Below, piece by piece: positions 1 through 13,319 of a stretch of 64,000 nucleotides of DNA. The notes beneath the pieces were generated by a model. The model saw nothing but the letters and a program-made list of their open reading frames with translations, was not told the origin of the DNA and ran no database searches. Origin of the DNA: Plecoglossus altivelis (Eukaryota > Chordata > Actinopteri > Osmeriformes > Plecoglossidae); assembly GCA_036571765.1 (NCBI GenBank), contig BROE01000013.1, positions 7,779,903 through 7,843,902 of the forward strand, in the 5' to 3' direction. The position numbers and the translations under genes were made by a program. The first letter of the stretch is position 1. Each line of letters opens with the position of its first letter.

Positions 1-116
1 ACCGGGACAAACACACACTCAGAGGCAATGTCACAGCCTCGCCTGCGAGAGCAGCTAGCCGGGGGAAGCTCGTCTGTGGGTGTGAGAGGAGGGGAGTGGA
101 TGCAAGGGTTAGGCGT

Positions 117-155
117 GTGTGTGTGTGTGTTTGTGTGTCTGTGTGTGTGTGTGTG
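117..155. repeat. (TG)n microsatellite
   Basis: TG dinucleotides with TTTG and TCTG interruptions. Confidence 0.9.
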
Positions 156-418
156 GAGGGCGTAAAAGGGAGTGGCCAGTCCCAAGAGGGCTCTTTAAGC
201 GCTGCATCCACACTGCAGCTCCCAGCTCCTCCCAGCCTCTTCCCAGCCTCCTTCTCACTCCCCACACTGGACCACACCGTCTCCGGCACACCTCCAGCCC
301 ACAGAGAACCACCTTATCAATCTCTTTTGGGCCAGTCCCAAGTGAGCGACAACCTCCTGGTCTTCTCTGTAGTTGTTCTATCCTGCCAGGAGACGTGTGT
401 GTTTGTGAATGTGTGTGT

Positions 419-586
419 GTGAGAGAGAGAGAGAAAGCGAGAGAGAAAGAGAGAGAGAGAGCGAGAGAGAGAGAGAGAGAGAGAGTGAGAGAGAGAGAGA
501 AAGAGAGAAAGAGCGAGAGAGAGAGAAAGCGAGAGAGAAAGAGAGAGAGAGAGCGAGAGAGAAAGAGAGAGCGAGAAAGAGAGAGC

Positions 587-619
<33 letters not shown>

Positions 620-651
620 CGAGAGAGAAAGAGAGAGCGAGAGCGAGAGAG
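419..651. repeat. (GA)n polypurine tract
   Basis: About 230 bp of nearly pure GA/GAAA/GCGA on the plus strand. Long mirror-symmetric purine tracts like this can form triplex (H-) DNA. Confidence 0.95.
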
Positions 652-1369
652 CTTCTGTGTGAGCTGTCACAGTAATACATCAGGTCTACTTCACCCTGCA
701 GATGAGGAGTCTGCATCAGCTGTCAACAAATGCAAGTTGGAAAATTTTGGAAAATTCTGATCGACATTTATAACATTCGGTTCAAACACCTTGGCTGCCC
801 TTCCCACTAGCACTGTGCTCTCTCTTATAACAGTGTTGCTGCTGTGCTCAGCCATTGTAGGTGGTGTGTAAATGTAATAGCATCATATTGGAGAGGAAGT
901 TGATTTTTTTTTAAGTATCATTGCAAAGTGAAAAATGCAAACTGAGGTCAAGTTACGTGACAGTAGAAAACCTCCTATGTCGCTGAGCTGCAAAACAACA
1001 TCCAAAACAACTTCAAGTTCCCAACATGGTTGCTCCATTTCCAGAGAAAGACAGAGCATCTGGAGTAAAAACATCAGGTGATTATGCATGCCTCATCACA
1101 CATTCTCATTCTCTCACTCTCAAAGCACAGGAGCAGGCTTCTACCACACAATACAGCCATGTTTACAAGCACAGAATTCACTCTAGCCATTGATGCCTAA
1201 TCCTGGATTGACATTTATAATATGTGCTATAAAAGCATCAATGTGTTATTCTTATGTAGTAAATAAACGAATCTGAGCTGTAGATGGACTGCCAAGCCAA
1301 CTGTGTTGCGTCCCAAACCCTCTACTCCTTCTAGCCTCTCTTACCCTCTATGTTCACCCTCTCCTAACC

Positions 1370-1990
1370 TGGCTCACTCTCTCCTAGCCTGTGTCACTCT
1401 CTCCTAGCCTGTGTCACTCTCTCTTAAACCTGTTCACTCTCTCAGCCTGTCTCTCTTCTCTCTCAACCTGTCTCACTCCTCTGCAGCCTGTGTATTCTCC
1501 TAACCTGTTCACTCCTTCCTGTTGTGTATCTTCTGACCTGTCTCACTCTCTCCAAACCTGTCTCACTCTCTCCTAGCCTGTGTCACTCTCTCCTAACAGG
1601 TCTCACTCTCTCCTAGCCTGTGTCACTCTCTTAGGCGTATCTCACGTATGTTAGCCCGCTCTCACCTCCCTAGTATGTTTCACCTCTGCTCACCTGTCTC
1701 ACTCTTCCCTAGCCGTGTATCTCCTTGCCTGTCACTCTCTCCTGACCTGTCTCACTCTCCTCTGACCTGTCTCACTCTCCTCTGACCTGTCTCACTCTCT
1801 TTTGACCTGTCTCACTCTCTCCTGACCTGTCTCACTCTCTCCTAACCTGTCTCACTCTCTCCTAGCCTGTGTCACTCTCTCCTAGCCTGTGTCACTCTCT
1901 CCTAGCCTGTGTCACTTTCTCCTAACCCGTCTCACTGTCTCTTAGCCCGTCTCACTCACTCCTAACCCTCTCCTAGTCTGTTCACTCTCT
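1370..1990. repeat. Minisatellite, ~20-bp pyrimidine-rich unit
   Basis: Degenerate copies of CTCTCTCCTAGCCTGTGTCA and the variant CTCTCTCCTGACCTGTCTCA, about 25 to 30 units. The two variants occur in blocks, suggesting local expansion of each. Confidence 0.9.
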
Positions 1991-3002
1991 ATCTGTCTCT
2001 CTTCTCCTCTCATGTCCTCTCTCCTCCGTTGTTGTCTCCCCCTTACTGACCCTTCTCCCTCTCTGTGGCGTTCCTGTACGCTGGTGCCCAGCCACAGCCT
2101 AGTCTAAATTTAGCACCCTCTGTTCCAGACAGTGATGTCATCACTAGGCTGATGTGGTGCATTAAAAAGCCCACCATTTTTACATTCTCAGCATCCCTTC
2201 TGCTGGAACCACAGCCTCTGATCTGTCCATGCCTTCTCCATCAGTTAGTCTGTGTGTCGCTGCCTCCATATCTGTGTGTGTTCCTGGGTTCACCTCTACA
2301 TCCCAGCAGCATTGAAGCCATGCTGGTAGCTGGAGCATTTATACGCACGAAACCACATACATGCTGAGGCCTGACCCTGATGCAAATACTAGTTGGCTCC
2401 TGTCATCGCCTCTCTCAGTGTCGCACGCAAGAACACTCCACAAAGAGAAGAAAACGTTTGTGGATTCACAGGTGTAAGTGTGAATGTGCGAGTGTGTGTG
2501 TGCTTGTCGGCTATTGCATTGGAGAATGACCTTGAGTAAGGACAGGGGCTTTTTCCATGTTATGCAACATACAGAAAACACTGTCTTTATCTACAATGCA
2601 GTACTGTTTCTCTATATGGAGCTGAAAGGCTTGGAACAGATCGAAAACAGAGTCAATCTAAGTTATTGAGCCAAATGTTTAAGCATGTGTTAAAACTTGC
2701 TTTAAAACTGTCTGTCAATATCCTGCATTTGTCTTTGGAAGTCCCATCCAAAAATCCACTTTAAATCCTTGGAAGGAAAAAGCAAAACTTTTACAGACAC
2801 CTGAAATTATCTTGTTTAGTTTGTGCCTGCAATAAGGACTTGGCAGCAAATTCCTCTTAATGACAGAGGTTGGAGAGAAAAATCTAGTCTCTGAAAAATT
2901 ACATATTTTCATTTTATACCTCCAATAAAACATAACATCCAATAATTAACAGCGGAAGACATCCCAAGTTTCTGAAGTGGTAACCAGAGAGATGTAGGGG
3001 GA

Positions 3003-3019
3003 GGGGGGGGGGGGGGGGC
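3003..3019. repeat. Poly-G run
   Basis: 17 consecutive G followed by CGGGAGAGAGGGGGG. Confidence 0.95.
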
Positions 3020-3464
3020 GGGAGAGAGGGGGGTGTTACATTTTATTTGGAATAATTATGCAGTACAGAGGTCTGGCAAGGAAGCTGTGTGTGCACGTAT
3101 TGGGTGTGGGGGATTTGCATACAAATGAAGAACCTGTTTACACTTGTGTTGATCTATTTATAGCGTCAACTCAAGGGCGTAAGATTCCGTTTGAAAAATA
3201 TCCAGTTCCTCTACCTGGGAGTGATAAACAAATAAGTGGGAGCGTGGACAAAGGGCTGCCTTTCTCCTACTGGTGTCAGTAGAAGATGAATGAACATGTC
3301 TGAGGCTTTAATTGATGTGTTTTGCAGTGTAACACAAGGCCGAAAAAATGCTAAATGACATACCAAAGCAAACATTAGAATACGGTAACCAAGCAATGGT
3401 TGTTCATGTGTATGTGTGACAGCCAAATATGATTGCTATTGTCTACTAAGCTACGAACAGAGAA

Positions 3465-4258
3465 CACACCCAGCTCTCTCTGAGAGTAACAAAGATACAC
3501 ACACAGCTCTCTCTGAGAATAACACAGGACACACACAGCTCTCTCTGAGAGTAACACAGATACACACACAGCTCTCTCTCTGAGAGTAACACAGAGAACA
3601 CACCCAGCTTTCTCTGAGAGTAACAGATACACACACAGCTTTCTCTGAGAGTAACACAGATACACACACAGCTCTCTCTGAGAGTAACACAGATAAACAC
3701 ACAGCTCTCTCTGAGAGTAACACAGATACACACACAGCTCTCTCTGAGAGTAACACAGAGAACACACACAGCTCTCTCTGAGAGTAACACAGATACACAG
3801 ACAGCTCTCTCTGAGAGTAACACAGGACACACGGCTCTCTCTGAGAGTAACACAGAGAACACACACAGCTCTCTCTGAGAGTAACACACAGACACACACG
3901 GCTCTCACTGAGAGTAACACAGGACATACACAGCTCTCTCTTATAGTAACACACCGACACACACGGCTCTCTCTGAGAGTAACACAGAACACACCCAGCT
4001 CTATCTGAGAGTAACACACAGACACACACAGCTCTCACTGAGAGTAACACAGGACATGCACAGCTCTCTCTTATAGTAACACACCAACACACACAGCTCT
4101 CTCTGAGAGTAACACACCGACACACACGGCTCTCTCTGAGAGTACGACAGAACACACACAGCTCTCTCTGAGAGTAGCACACAGACACACACAGCTCTCT
4201 CTGAGAGTACGACAGAACACACACAGCTCTCTCTGAGAGTAGCACACAGACACACGCA
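3465..4258. repeat. Minisatellite, ~33-bp unit
   Basis: About 24 copies of a unit with core AGCTCTCTCTGAGAGTAACA followed by variable CAGATACACACAC. Each unit contains a near-palindrome (CTCTCTGAGAG). Because the unit is near 33 bp, the minus strand stays open in several frames (LSERAVCV-like repeats); I treat these as repeat artefacts, not genes. Confidence 0.95.
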
Positions 4259-4481
4259 GAGGGACCTGTCTTCAGGCTCCGCTGATGACAGAGCCGGCGG
4301 AGCTGTTTACGATCCCAGTCCAGATCTGAATCACTTCAGGCCAAAGCCGTTACATCTGCACGCTCCGTTAGAGTAAGCCCAGAGGATCAGAAACAGTTCA
4401 GCTGCTCCTGTCCAGCCTAGCCTCTTCCATGGGCCCCCTCAGACACGCACACACAGACACACACCACCCACACACGCTCAC

Positions 4482-7400
4482 CACAGCAGAGATGCAGTTG
4501 CGTCGCAGGTTGAGCTCAGTCAGAGAGTCCAGGCCTCGCAGGTTGTCCACCCTGGAGATGTTGTTGCCGGCCAGGTTCAACACACGCAGCTCTCTCAGGT
4601 GGGACACATTCTCTATGCGGGAGATCTGGGGGAGAAGAGGATGACACACACAGGAACAGGACTATAAACATCAGCTTGAAATATATGGGTACGACAAGAC
4701 CACAGGAGGCTGTTTTACAATGTATGGCGGAGGTGTAGCCTATGTCCAGTTTAGTCTGATGGAAAAGATACAGTCCCAATCTGGATTTTGCATTAATAAT
4801 TCAGAAACCTGAGGTCAGCAGGATATTGGCTGCCCAGCCATGTCTGGGCGCAGGAGAGCTCTGGACACCTGTACTACAGACTTTCCCAAAAACGAGGACT
4901 TGCCATACCAACTAAAACAACACCATAATGAGTTCCATCGCTCCAAACGACCTCATTACAGTTATGTTCCTGAAAACTGAACTGTAACACATGTCAGCAT
5001 CTGGTGGCCCAACACTCAACTCTCACCCCTCCCTGGGCCGGTGACTCCTGTGTGACCCCCTAGGATGATTATAATTTCAGCGTCAAAACAGTGAGTCCTC
5101 TGATTGAACAAGGGTGTGGATGAAGAAAGCCTCTATGTGAGGGATGAAAAGAGGTTCAGTGGATGGTGAAATATGAGCCTGGCTTCTTTTCTCGGGTGGT
5201 GAGGAAGGGAGGGGGCGGAGGCTCTGGGGCCCCATTTAAGAATGTAACTAGTCCAGGGCCTAGGGCCTGGGGGTGGGGGGGTGTCAGTGGCTGTCAGTCT
5301 GTGTGTGAACCCGAAGTGTTGTGGCTCCACTCCTCTCTGTAAAGAGGGACCCGTACCATACTACAGCCTGAAGCTCTACTGAAGTCAAAAGTTCAAGATG
5401 TGAGACCTCAGATAGACTCATGTGGTGAGACTGATGCAACGATTTCTTCAACCAGGCCCACTGAGGCTGTGGACAAGATGATGCAAACGCGGTTGATTTC
5501 AGATGAAGTGAAGCATACTCGGTCAAGGACAGGGGCTGAACACTCACTTTAGTTTGGTTGAAAGAGCCTTGATTTCAGTTTGACACCGAGGGAAGATGGG
5601 GGTGTTCTTTCCACGGAAACACTTGCGAGTAGTATTGCGAAGTCTCTCAGCCTCATCACTCCTCAGTGTCCTGCCAGCGGCATCAGAGTGCTTTGTCATC
5701 ACAGCTGTCTGTGGCTATCTGGTCCAGCTGCCAGAGAGTGCGCAGGTGGCAGCTTAGCTGTAACCTCCAGACAATGGCTCCAGTGCATTAAGGCTGGTCC
5801 AAACTGTTTCTTTAAGGCAGTTGTTTTTGGACAGTGACCAGAGAGACAGTCAAGGGAAGATTAACGCACCTTCTGTTATGACGGCTGATAAACAGAGTGA
5901 GGTCATGTTCCACTGAAGCCTGAATCTGGGGCCTCACTTTGGTGGCCTCAGACAATCCAACAATCCTAAATTATAGTTCCACATTAGCACCAATGGAGAG
6001 CTAAAACACCCCATTTGTCTCCACGAAAACTGCTGACAATGATCGGAAAAGTGCCTGGGTGAAAAGACAGAGCATAAACCTGGTTGGATAAACTGGGCGT
6101 CAGAAACAGGCTTCTAATCATTAAGGAAACTAAGTGTGACCACAGGTCCAGTCTGCACTGATCTTCTTTCAGCCAAACACAGTAATATCTTCCCTCTTTA
6201 TCCATGACCCATCTGCCAACCTTGATTCAATCTACGAATATCTAAGCAGCTAAACTGACAGCTAAGCGAAGGTGCTTTCCAATGGGGGTAGGTCAGGATT
6301 CTAAGATCCGTTTGGGGTGTTTTCCACTTCGAAAGATCTTTAAGATCCCAGGCTTCTATTAAAGGTTTGCTGTCTGTAGTGGATAACTTGGACAGGATCC
6401 AGTTGTGAGCACCTTTGCTCGATCAAAGTGGGAAGTGTTTTTCTCCAGAGTCAAAACTATCAAGCTGCATGCTAGAAAAGTTGGATACTTTGCATATATC
6501 AACCAAGAAATCAAAATGTACATGTAACATAAAAAACACGATATATATTATTTTAACAATATTATACAGTAACCCAAAGATTCGGTCAAGGGTGGTTGAA
6601 TGGGGCTTGAATGTCCTACGCCCACTCCCACAGAGAATATCCTGTGAAAATTTTCAATGAACTGGAAATATGACAACATCCTGACACCGAACAAACGTCT
6701 CCTCAAGAGTGCTGAGGAGACGTTAGGGAGGCAGGAGGCTCAAGACGCAGACAGAAAAAGAGAAAAACAAATCCTGCTTGTGGTCATCGGTGCTTTCAAC
6801 ACTGCTGTGCAATGAGAAGTGAGAATGGAGAAGGGAGGGGTGGAGGGAGAAGAGAGGGGGAGGATGGGAAAGACGGAGGCCTGTGTTCTGGGGTCACAAT
6901 TCACTGAAAGCACAATTGCTTTCTGGGTAGATTAAAAGACCAAATGTGCAATGTTTGTGAACCATGAAGAGAGCACATCCGTGGCTTCAGAGAGACGTCT
7001 TGCTGGGGTTCAGGTTAAAACCTCTCTGAGGGATATCACGTGGGAGAGATGCTGGCGGAGACTTGGAGAATGGCTTTTCACTCAGTTTTCATTTCAGAAA
7101 CACTGATTACTGTAATTTACTCATGCTTTCGACGTCATTTGACAATGGAAACAGCCAGGCTGGGACAAATATTTAGAAACGAGGCAGACAAACAAATAGT
7201 ATGGCCCCCTATTCAGGTTAGACTAGCTGTGTCTCTGCTTTATCAAATTAAAACCGTAAAAACACTGGAAAAAGCTTAAGTAAAGAAACCATTCAAACGT
7301 TGGGAACACAGTCAGGTCAGAGCTGGACATGGACGTCGGACTGTAACTGTAAACATGGTAGAAAGGCTTTTTGAACATTTCTGGTCTCATACTCTTCCAA

Positions 7401-10400
7401 TTGGCTGGAGTATTATGAGAATGCTCTCGTTTACAGTAAGCCTCCTCAATCCACAGAATGACTTGTCGTCGCTCACCGTTGAAGGAGCCACTTCATCTGT
7501 GTGACTCAACCACCTCCGCTCAAACCACAGGTCGTGATGACGTGGATGCAATCACTTCCCAACAATATATGTGGTATACGTGGGACGTATTTAGAGATGT
7601 AGTAATGTTTTACCTGTATTACCCATGCGGACCACTAGTGTGGACCGCAGCCAACAGGCTGGCAATCGCTGCTCTGGATAAAGCTCAGTTGCCACCAGAG
7701 AAAAAACGTGTTGGGAGACAGCCGAGGAAAGCCACTAACAGCTTGGGGAGGATGACCCTGGAACAGCCATCTCAGTCTTGGCTCAGTAAGAGGACAGAAA
7801 ATAGAGGGGACTGGAACCAGCTTGCAACACCAGCTAATGTGCTTGTCACTCCCCTGCCGCCAGGCCAGTCCAAGCCTGCCGGGTCGAACAGTAGAGGTGC
7901 TTGTGATATAGCAGAGCAGCAGCAAGTAAGTAGCAGAAGGAGGAAGAGGCCACTGAGACTCCCACTGAGACTAACAGTCAGACATCACAGCCTACGAACA
8001 GTGGCAATATGGGCACACGGAAAACATAGCTGGGTGCATTTGGAGCTCAGCTTTCCGTGGGTGTGAACTGTATGACACTGTATTGATGCTATACCTGATT
8101 GCCATGTAGGTCCAGGACATCAAGTTTGGTCAGGTTCTCCATACTGCACATCTTCTGGATTCTGGGAAGAGGGAAGAGGGGGGGGGGATTGGGCACACAA
8201 GCACACATACTCAGCAATTGTATTTCCTCAACCTCGTACAGAATGTTATTGTGGCAGCTGGAATGTGATCTGCCAGCTGAAGGGTTGCCAGGTGCTGAGG
8301 AGGTGATTGGCATGGAGCTGTAGCTGCATGTTTTTCTTCACTAATGGGAGATTTACTGTAATCCACTGTCCTCCTCTCCAACTCTATCTGTATGGCTCTT
8401 TATCAAGGAGTCACCGCCCCGAGGAAATGCCAACCGAAACCCAAGCCTGCGGTATCCCAGGCATGAAAGGTACCTGACGGCTCTGATAACCGTTCTAAAA
8501 AGACAAATGTCATGTTTTCCAGAGCCTGAAACCAAGCCAGAGCACTGCTATGATATTCCTATGGCATCTTGCCCTATGATTTGTTACTTTAATCTTCTCC
8601 CAGGTGACCTGTGAAAGTAATACGATGTGAAACAAAGAAAGGCATAGTTGGGGACAGAAATTGGGCACCTCCGGGAAAACAAAAGGCAGTGGTTTTGGAA
8701 AAAGGCAGGATGCCCTTGCCGTCACATCGTTCTAAAACGATGCCGGCACATCAGACATTTTGAAACATATACTATACTTTGTATTGTTGATTAACCGGTG
8801 TAAAAGCAACAAACCTGTTCTTGCCAAGTATAAGAACCTGTAGAGAGCTCAGGACTGAGATACCGGTCATCTCAGAGATGTGGTTGTCATAGAGGTCTAG
8901 GAAGACCAGGCACTGGAGATGTGACAGATTCTGAACACGAGTGATGACATTGTGCTGCAGGTTGAGTAGTCGAAGCTTATCCATACCCTCTAGCACAGGG
9001 CACTTATCCAGACCACGTCTAGGTAAACACAAAAACATGAGTCATATAGAAAGATTCGACATTTTTGCTTTATTCAATGCAATGGCATTTTTTCATACCG
9101 ACATTGAACGGACCAATGTTGTCCAGTTCAATGGAACGAGATCGTAAGGCATCGTAAGGCACTATGCTGCCATCTTCTGGTGAGCAAATTCAGCTCACCA
9201 AAAAATGTATTCCTTGCAAGTTCTACTCAGACTAACTATTTAATTGAACGATGATTGAATTTAACACTTTTTCTCCCTTTGTAAATGGCCCTGTTATGAT
9301 CCTCAGGATCACAGGGTAAAAATGGACTAAACTACTCAATGGATAAGACTACCTGTCCAGATCTAGTCTCTCTGGACTCGAAGCACAGTCGTCTCGGGAA
9401 TGAAAGGCGATGGGAAATCCAGGAGCAGAACTTTTGTGATGCGTCTCACCATCACCTGTAAAGTAAAACAACCCATTCTGCAACAAATTGCAGTTTTAAA
9501 AGCCCATCGTTTGAGCAAGCGAAAAGTGTGATGGCACAGCTAGATGAGGTACCTGCAGTGTCAGCTGCTGGATGAATCAGAAGTGATGCACAATGGGAGT
9601 AGCTAGCCCCGGCACTGTGGGTAGCTCTCCGAGGCTTCACTCTGTGGGCCTGAGTCACCTGCTCCCCGGTCATCCCACCAGGAACAGCAGCCGCAGGGGG
9701 CAGGACGGTCCGCTCAGGACATAAGGCCTCATTGGCAAAGGCCACAGGTGTGTGATGAAGTCTACCACTAAACTTGCTTTCTAGAGTCAAAAGAAAGCAC
9801 AAAAGCAAGATGGACATGGTGTCATTTTCTATAACATCAGCTACTGAAGTTCTACTGAAGAAAACTTCTTACCTTGTTTTAATGGACATCTCAAGGCGTC
9901 CGTGTTAGTTTCTTTGGAGGTGTCTTTAGACAACCGTATGTCAAGCTTTTGAATGAAGGTTAACAGATATTTCACATTAAAATAGTTTGTATAGATTATG
10001 ATAGATACAGCAGAACAACAATGACCTTTCCACTGTATTTGACATCCAAACATGCACTTCAAACATGCACTCACCGGCCTTTGTACATATCTATCCGGTA
10101 TCATAGACTTCACTCCTGCAAGGTGAAGTTTATAGGTGTTGACCTGTGGGGAATGTTAGAGAACTGTATTAGAAATGCAGAACACACATATTCACTAAGC
10201 AACCTACAAACACATGCAGAGAATGTACTTATTGTCATTTGTCCTTTAATATGTTTGCTGATGTTCTGTAACATAAACAACCAGTAAGACGCATCCATTT
10301 CACAAATGTATTAATTGACGTCAGGGTGACAAACTAAAAATGCTATCTCCACAAGAAAGCTAATTGAAACATTATGAAAGAATCTTACCGTGGGAGCGAG

Positions 10401-10442
10401 AAACCTGCCTGAAGTGTTGGCTTGATGTTTTTGAGAACGCAT
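4482..10442 (-). CDS. lrrc49: LRRC49, leucine-rich repeat protein, 5' part of the gene (partial)
   Basis: LRRC49 (PGs4) is known as a non-catalytic subunit of the tubulin polyglutamylase complex, acting on ciliary and neuronal microtubules. Eight coding exons were traced on the minus strand: 10442-10389, 10143-10075, 9945-9873, 9780-9553, 9455-9353, 9018-8815, 8161-8095 and 4625-4482. All junctions are GT/AG and keep frame, giving 314 codons. Residues 1-175 are low-complexity N-terminal sequence; the segment SMIPDRY near residue 31 aligns with the human start MIPGKYR, so the two upstream exons are an N-terminal extension or alternative start. Leucine-rich repeats begin near residue 188 (LRLLNLQHN, LVFLDLYDNHI, LDVLDLHGNQ, LRVLNLAGNNISRVDNL, LTELNLRRN) and follow the human repeat order. 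The last exon seen ends in phase 0 at a GTGAGC donor. The remaining repeats and the C-terminal half of the roughly 690-aa family protein are not in the window. It is head-to-head with larp6, as in human. Confidence 0.92.
4626..8094 (-). other. Large lrrc49 intron
   Basis: 3.5 kb between lrrc49 exons G and H, without a supportable internal exon. A 202-codon plus-strand frame at 7458-8066 has no recognisable similarity. Confidence 0.6.
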
Positions 10443-10734
10443 TTCAATTCGACTGACAAAGCAAGGATGTCTGGCTACAGTAGCTAGTCTAGCTAAGCTA
10501 GCTTTAACTATCGTCGGTGCATGTCTTGAGTTGAGCAGTGCAATTACATTTGCTCTCTCAGACGTTATGCAGCTAGATTGCAGCTATTAACGTTAGTAAA
10601 CTGACAAAGTATACAATCTTAAGCTTTGTGTTCATTTAAGGTTGAAATTTAGCGATATGCTGCTTGCTAACAAGCTTGTCTTTTGTTCAAGAGTTAGGTA
10701 ATACACACTTCCTTAGCAACGTCCATACATCTTT

Positions 10735-10748
10735 GTTTCTATGGTAAC
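10735..10748 (-). promoter_or_regulatory. RFX-type X-box motif upstream of lrrc49
   Basis: The 14-mer GTTTCTATGGTAAC is an imperfect inverted repeat matching the X-box consensus (GTTNCYATGGNAAC type) bound by RFX factors, which switch on ciliary genes. It lies about 290 bp upstream of the lrrc49 ATG. That LRRC49 belongs to a cilia-related tubulin-modifying complex makes the site plausible; binding is inferred. Confidence 0.5.
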
Positions 10749-12310
10749 GACAACATCTTTTCTTAGTTACATGTCAGTCTCCATGACGGGTCATGACAGC
10801 CTTCTTGTTACTTGCTTCTATCTTCAAATTTAATGAACTTCTTTACTTAGTGATTGCTATGAGTTTGGATAGTAAGGCTTTTGTAACAACCTAAAATCAG
10901 ACACAGATGTTCTCAAATATGCTTGTTGTTACTCTTTCACATTCCTGTTTTGTCAGACTTTACACAGGTCAGACAGGTTTTCTCTCTGAAACGTTAAGTT
11001 TGACCTAATTGGCATACGGCTCTATGACTTTGTACTCATGGAGCCTCTGTATTAATAGTTGGTGATAAATAGCACCATATGTTCCATCTGAACATTCAAC
11101 TTGCTTTTTTTAGTCTAAAATGTGTTAGCTCAAATCAGTAGTGGTCATAAATAACAAATCGAAGTTCAAAACTTGTCATGTTTACAAGAACTTAAGTTGA
11201 AACATTATCTAACACAACATTACATGATAATTGTATTGTCATGGATTAGCTAAAATGGGACGGTCATTTTGGACCAGTGCAACAAAACACAACAGGAGGT
11301 TAAGATGGTTCAAAAACATCAGTAGCAGTGTTAGGTCATCATGTCCAGGAAAGTGAACTGTTCTGATGGCTCACGAGGACATGTGACTTGGTGTGATGGA
11401 AGCATTCATGAACAGTCTCTCAGATTGAATTGATGAGTGCTTGCGCAAAGAGTACTCTCACTCACTCATCAAAGGGGCTACCCACTCACTGCTCATGGAA
11501 AGGCTCCTCTATTCATGCAGCTGACACATATTTGTGGGACCTGGCGTGATGATCAATTACTTGTTTGACAAGTACATAATAGAATAATTATAAGTGAATT
11601 CTAGCGTTAATCCAAATCCGGTGTTACTTTTCTTTACATTATTTTATTTTATCCCCATGCATTTCCTTCATGTACAAAGGAAATGCAGCAATATTCAATG
11701 GAATACCACGTTCAGTTTATCCAAAACTATGCAGGCTCTATGGTTTTATTATAAACTAACATTTAAATCTGTTACATGGGCACTCCACTCTACGGTGGAT
11801 TAAAGTGTGATATGTCTCACATTGGTCATAAAGAAAATCCAGAAAAGACACTGCGATCAATGTAATTCATCGTCATGTATTATGCATGGGGACTTGGCCA
11901 GCCAGAAGTCTCCTGGGCACAGTGGGTCTATAAATATCCTGTCTGAATGAGAGAATGGCGTGGAGCAAAGAGGTAAACCGCTGTTCTCATTGGTTGATCG
12001 AACATACAAATTACGATGGCTTCTTGTGTAAAAAAAAAAACAGTTTGCAAACATAAACCACTTTTTGTGAAACAGTGCTTGTTGTTTCCCAAGGAAAACA
12101 AGTCTAACCAGACCAGACACATACATCCATACAATATGGGCCATATTGTATCTTCGTTACCTTTGAATAACTTACCTTCACAACAATGAGGGACGGAAGC
12201 AACAAAGATGCTCATTCATTGCTAAATATTGGCGTGGACATGAAAATCCATGAAAATTGTTTGGTAATGTTACTTCAATTCCACATACACTACACAACAG
12301 TGTTTAGTAC

Positions 12311-12385
12311 GTATATATTACAGTATATATATATATGTATATAAAATATATATATATGTATATAAAATATATATATATGTATACT
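12311..12385. repeat. (TA)n-rich microsatellite
   Basis: Alternating TA runs broken by GTATA and AAAATA form two to three copies of a roughly 20-bp higher-order unit. It sits in the lrrc49/larp6 intergenic DNA. Confidence 0.85.
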
Positions 12386-13319
12386 AAACTTGAACTTGTG
12401 ACATTCACTTGGTTTGGAATTGCCCAATAGCCAACTGTTATTTTCCATCAATGCAGAACCACTTAAGATATTTTAACCACTTAAGATAAAATAATTATTT
12501 TTTATGACAAACTCAAATACAACACAATAACCTCGCGCACATGTCTATTCTGAATCCAGCCTATGAGCCAAGAAAAATATTGGCACTGAGAATGTTAACG
12601 TTGTCCAGAATAGTTAGTGCAAGCACATAGTGGACACACATTGCAAATACAAGGTAAGCCCTGTGAAGACAGTTCATTGTCAAAAAATACTACTTTTGGA
12701 TAACTTTGCTCAAGCAGCAACACCTGCTCAGGCCTAACTCAGTTTGCATGTGTATGTAGCATCAGGGCCCTCAGCTGATGGATGACGTCAGAGGCTTGCT
12801 CAGGGAGGTAAATGGTTCTGTGTGTATACATCAACAGGGGTGAGGCCAGCCTGTGGTGCAGAGTGACTCAGTGATCAGTCCCCCAGCTGTGTTACACTTG
12901 CCAGCAAACAGGGAGGAGCACCATGCAGTCATCTCAGAATTGGCAACAGACAGTGTTGTGAGTGAGTTGCAGCCAGGACTGTGGGGGTTAAGAATAGGCA
13001 ACACCTAGAGGTTTGCAGAATGCTGTAAGCAATTTTTGTCCTACTGTAGGCTATTTCAAAGAGACATTTTTGTTTTCTCTAATCAGAAGCATAGCCTATA
13101 AACATCAACAAACGGTCTATATAAGCTTTTAATGACGTGTCATGTCACCCGTTCATTTATTTTCGTCCTCTCACAGCAAATCCCTGGACAGCCGCTGCAG
13201 TCTCATCGCTAAAAGCCTATTATCCAATTTACGGTTTTAAAATATGGGCCGGCTTCGGTGATTGGTGCACTGCAATTTCCCAATAATTAAACAACACGTG
13301 AATTCACACTTTATTTCCT

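Larger units (their letters stand above)
1..4481. other. Repeat-rich DNA downstream of the last visible lrrc49 exon
   Basis: Most likely an lrrc49 intron. No leucine-rich-repeat exon or other family match is visible on either strand. It contains TG, GA and two minisatellite arrays listed separately. Confidence 0.5.

Noticed and set aside
119..760. Long frames over the GA tract (EREREREK-type protein)
   Set aside because: Low-complexity translation of a dinucleotide repeat.
3451..4245. 264-codon cysteine-rich minus-strand frame
   Set aside because: Direct translation of the 33-bp minisatellite; no unique sequence or start context.
3465..4258. CRISPR-like array
   Set aside because: Units are directly adjacent with no unique spacers, and the genome is a vertebrate.
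7458..8066. 202-codon plus-strand open frame inside the large lrrc49 intron
   Set aside because: No recognisable domain, no splice partners, composition like random sequence; antisense to an intron.
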